From NCBI RefSeq assembly GCF_021631985.1, contig NZ_CP070225.1, positions 10,230,001 through 10,294,000 on the forward strand: a DNA stretch of 64,000 bases, read 5' to 3'. This stretch comes from Sandaracinus amylolyticus. Its GTDB lineage: Bacteria > Myxococcota_A > Polyangia > Polyangiales > Sandaracinaceae. Below, one piece after another: positions 62,221 through 64,000 of the stretch (position 1 is the stretch's first letter; the number at the start of each line of letters is the position of its first letter). Under the pieces are notes generated by a model. It made no database searches and had not been told where the DNA came from. It saw only the letters and a list, made by a program, of their open reading frames with translations. The translations under genes and the position numbers were made by a program.

Positions 62221-63192
62221 TCACTCGCGCACGAGCACGTCGGCGGGCGAGGCCGCGACGCCGCTCGCGATCCAGCTCGCGGCGATCGGGAACATCGCGA
62301 CGAGACGCGCCTTCTGGCGCTCGCTCATGCCCCAGAGGACCACCACGGTGCCGAGCGGGAACGACGGCGCGAGCGCGGCGAACGTCGGCACGTCGATCGA
62401 GGGGAGCGCGGTGTCGATGACGATCGCGATGCGGCCCGGCGCGCCGGTGTGCGTGAGGAGCTCCGCCGTGGTGCCCACCGCGAGCACGTCGCTGCGGCCG
62501 GTGAGACGCCCCTCGGTCTCGGCGATCAAGAGCGGATCGAGCGTCGCGACGAGCACGCGCGACGGCGCGGTCCGTGGCGGCCTCACGGTGTCGCCGGTGC
62601 GCTGCACCGGAGCGGCGGGGACCTCGGGCTCGGCGAGCGTGGGAGGCGGCGTCGGCGGCGGGATGTAGCGACGCGCGTCCTCTTCGATCGCACCGCGCGA
62701 CATGCCTCCGCGCGACGCCTGGATCCGCCCGAGCGTCTGCGCCTGACGCGGCACGCGCGGCGCGGGCGGGATGAGGATCTCGTCGGAGGGCGGCGGGAGC
62801 TCGGGATCGTCGACCTCGACGACCGCGCCGGGACGGCCGGCCTCGGGGAGCGCGGCGAGGCGCACGCGGCTGTCCTCCTCGCGCTCTTCGATCGCGTGCT
62901 CGTGCGCTTCGCGCGCGCGCACCTGGCTCGTCGCCATCGCGAGCACGTGCGAGAGGCGCTCCGACACGACCTCGTAGGAAGGATGCCCGAGGGTCTGCAC
63001 GACGACGGTGCGCAGCGCGCCCTCGACGAACGCCGCGAACGGCGCCGCGTCCTCGGGCACTGCCCCACGGCCGGCCGCCGAGAGCGCCATCGAGATCAGG
63101 CGCGGAACCATCGGCTCCGAAGCAACGCTCTCGAGCGCCTCGCGCAACGAACGTGAGAACGGGCCTTCGAGCGAAGCACGTGCCGGCGGCAT
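62221..63192 (-). CDS. Hypothetical protein with C-terminal degenerate receiver-like domain
   Basis: A 323-aa protein from ATG 63192 (good agggggaac site). The N-terminal half is helical (SLREALESVASEPMVPRLISMAL) followed by a Glu/Arg linker and a Pro-rich stretch (RRYIPPPTPPPTLAEP). The last 130 residues look like a CheY fold (VLVATLDPLLIAETEGRL; IAIVIDTALPSIDVPTFAAL; TVVVLWGMSERQ) with D-x-x-x-P in place of the usual acceptor loop, and no conserved acidic pair at the N-end. It may be a phosphorylation-independent receiver. It abuts the PEGA gene stop (convergent, no gap). Confidence 0.65.
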   Translation of the reverse strand: MPPARASLEGPFSRSLREALESVASEPMVPRLISMALSAAGRGAVPEDAAPFAAFVEGALRTVVVQTLGHPSYEVVSERLSHVLAMATSQVRAREAHEHAIEEREEDSRVRLAALPEAGRPGAVVEVDDPELPPPSDEILIPPAPRVPRQAQTLGRIQASRGGMSRGAIEEDARRYIPPPTPPPTLAEPEVPAAPVQRTGDTVRPPRTAPSRVLVATLDPLLIAETEGRLTGRSDVLAVGTTAELLTHTGAPGRIAIVIDTALPSIDVPTFAALAPSFPLGTVVVLWGMSERQKARLVAMFPIAASWIASGVAASPADVLVRE

Positions 63193-63336
63193 TCGATGTT
63201 CCCCCTGACCAACTGTAGTTGATCGTGCAAGGGCTTCCCAGCGCTCTGCCCGTTTCCGAGGCGTTTCGACGTGCAATCGTCCGCCTGTGCCATCGTGCCG
63301 GGCTGGTGCTGCCGGCTCGACTACACTCGGTCGGGA

Positions 63337-64000
63337 ATGGCTTGGGCTCGGGTGTGCGTGCTCGCGATGCTCGCGACGGTGTGGGTGGGATGCGACACGG
63401 GCGATCCGACGCAGCTCCTGGTCGTGGTCGAGACCGACTTCGCGGTGCCGGGAGAGCTCGCGTCGGTGCATGCGCAGGTCGGTCCGGACCCCGAGTGCGA
63501 CGGGTGTAGCGCCGACTTCCTGCTGACCGGAGAGAGCCCCCTCGCGATGCCGCTCTCGTTCGCGATCGCGCCGCGGGACGGAGGCGGTGCGATCGCGCTG
63601 CGGGTCGAAGGACGCGACGGGAGCGGCGAGACGCTGGTCGTGCGCACCGTGCAGACCCGCTTCGAGCCCGGGAAGGTCGCGCGCGTCGTGGTGCGCCTCG
63701 AGCGCGCGTGTCAGGCGCGCACCTGCGAGATCGACGGCGAGACGTGCATCGCGGGGGACTGCGCGCCCGACGAGATCGCGCCCGAGATCCTCGAGGGGTT
63801 CGATCCGGGCGAGGAGCTTCCCGACGCGGGCGCGAGCGATGGGAGCGTCGGGGTCGACGCGGGTGATGGGGGCACCGTCGATCCTCCGCCGGACGGGGGC
63901 ACGGTGCCGCGCTCGTGCGCTGGGCTGGACGGGCGGCATCGGATCGATCCCGACGGGGTCGGCGGGGTCGATCCGTTCTCGACGTGGTGCCTCGACGGCT
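63337..64000 (+). CDS. Lipoprotein with fibrinogen-like domain, 3' end outside window
   Basis: The frame runs to the right edge. It has a signal peptide with lipobox VWVGC, a beta domain (LLVVVETDFAVPGELASVHAQVG) with Cys pairs, an Asp/Gly-rich linker (DAGASDGSVGVDAGDGGTVD) and the beginning of a fibrinogen/COLFI-type module (SCAGLDGRHRIDPDGVGG, WCLDG). That module, with its DPDG and Cys, binds surfaces or glycans in eukaryotes and occurs in myxobacterial surface proteins. ATG 63337 lies 9 nt after a TACACT box. The 3' part of the gene is missing, so length is unknown. Confidence 0.7.
   Translation, partial: MAWARVCVLAMLATVWVGCDTGDPTQLLVVVETDFAVPGELASVHAQVGPDPECDGCSADFLLTGESPLAMPLSFAIAPRDGGGAIALRVEGRDGSGETLVVRTVQTRFEPGKVARVVVRLERACQARTCEIDGETCIAGDCAPDEIAPEILEGFDPGEELPDAGASDGSVGVDAGDGGTVDPPPDGGTVPRSCAGLDGRHRIDPDGVGGVDPFSTWCLDG

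Overview
The window looks like chromosomal DNA from a very GC-rich myxobacterium, most like the Sandaracinus / Polyangiales type. The evidence is extreme G/C at third codon positions, many lipoproteins with Asp/Gly/Ala-rich tails, short C-terminal anchors of the MYXO-CTERM kind, Hanks-type Ser/Thr kinases, thrombospondin type 3 repeats and a fibrinogen-like domain. The taxon is inferred from style only. I found about 62 protein genes on both strands, no tRNA, rRNA, CRISPR or insertion sequence, and little sign of transfer except the first gene, which is visibly less GC-rich.

Layout. 1-3.3 kb: an Hsp90-like ATPase cut by the window edge, a Uma2-family nuclease, a small 21-bp-repeat protein and a helical protein of unknown function. 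3.4-6.1 kb: a probable iron cassette (PepSY membrane protein, 54-aa membrane protein, lipoprotein) behind a Fur-like site. 6-13.5 kb: cell-envelope genes (YD-type lipoprotein, two tandem DUF1517 proteins, a beta-barrel porin, small lipoproteins). 13.5-18 kb: a Tat-exported PhoD phosphatase and a large lipoprotein hydrolase. 18-19.3 kb: an RdgC-like protein split into two overlapping genes, followed by a 42-bp tandem repeat array. 19.8-24.3 kb: one leftward run containing a FAM20/HipA-like kinase, an acyl-CoA dehydrogenase, ccmC/ccmD and the Bpt aminoacyl transferase. 24.3-31.5 kb: an Rsm22-like methyltransferase and an RND efflux system (tolC-like gene divergent from adaptor plus pump). 31.5-33.6 kb: MmcQ/YjbR, an ArsA-type ATPase and SspB. 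33.7-40 kb: a leftward GspC-like, OmpA-TSP3 and giant Cys-rich TSP3 protein group. 40-48.2 kb: an unknown 585-aa protein, an orphan type III secretion SctR, a triple-PAS histidine kinase with response regulator, a membrane Ser/Thr kinase and an SDR. 48.3-53.4 kb: a lipoprotein, PEP synthase, a second SDR, a secreted protein and a WYL regulator. 53.5-59.8 kb: an acidic-repeat protein, an unknown protein, a GST, an EamA transporter, a sigma-54 activator and a ferredoxin. 60-64 kb: a second Ser/Thr kinase coupled to a TPR-PEGA protein, a degenerate-receiver protein and a truncated fibrinogen-like lipoprotein.

The most notable non-coding signal is a family of large palindromic repeats of about 92 bp. 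They sit immediately 3' of genes at seven loci. At five of these the repeat begins inside the TGA stop codon of the neighbouring gene, and it ends in a T-rich tract when read in that gene's direction, so it behaves like a domesticated or mobile terminator. Two loci carry tandem arrays (about 2.5 and 5 units). Other signals: a TGACA-N5-TGACAG pair shared by the WYL regulator and the GST/unknown divergent promoter; repeated TAnnnT boxes 5-8 nt before start codons, suggesting leaderless transcription; iteron-like 17-mers between the sigma-54 activator and the ferredoxin; and a perfect hairpin abutting the sctR start codon.
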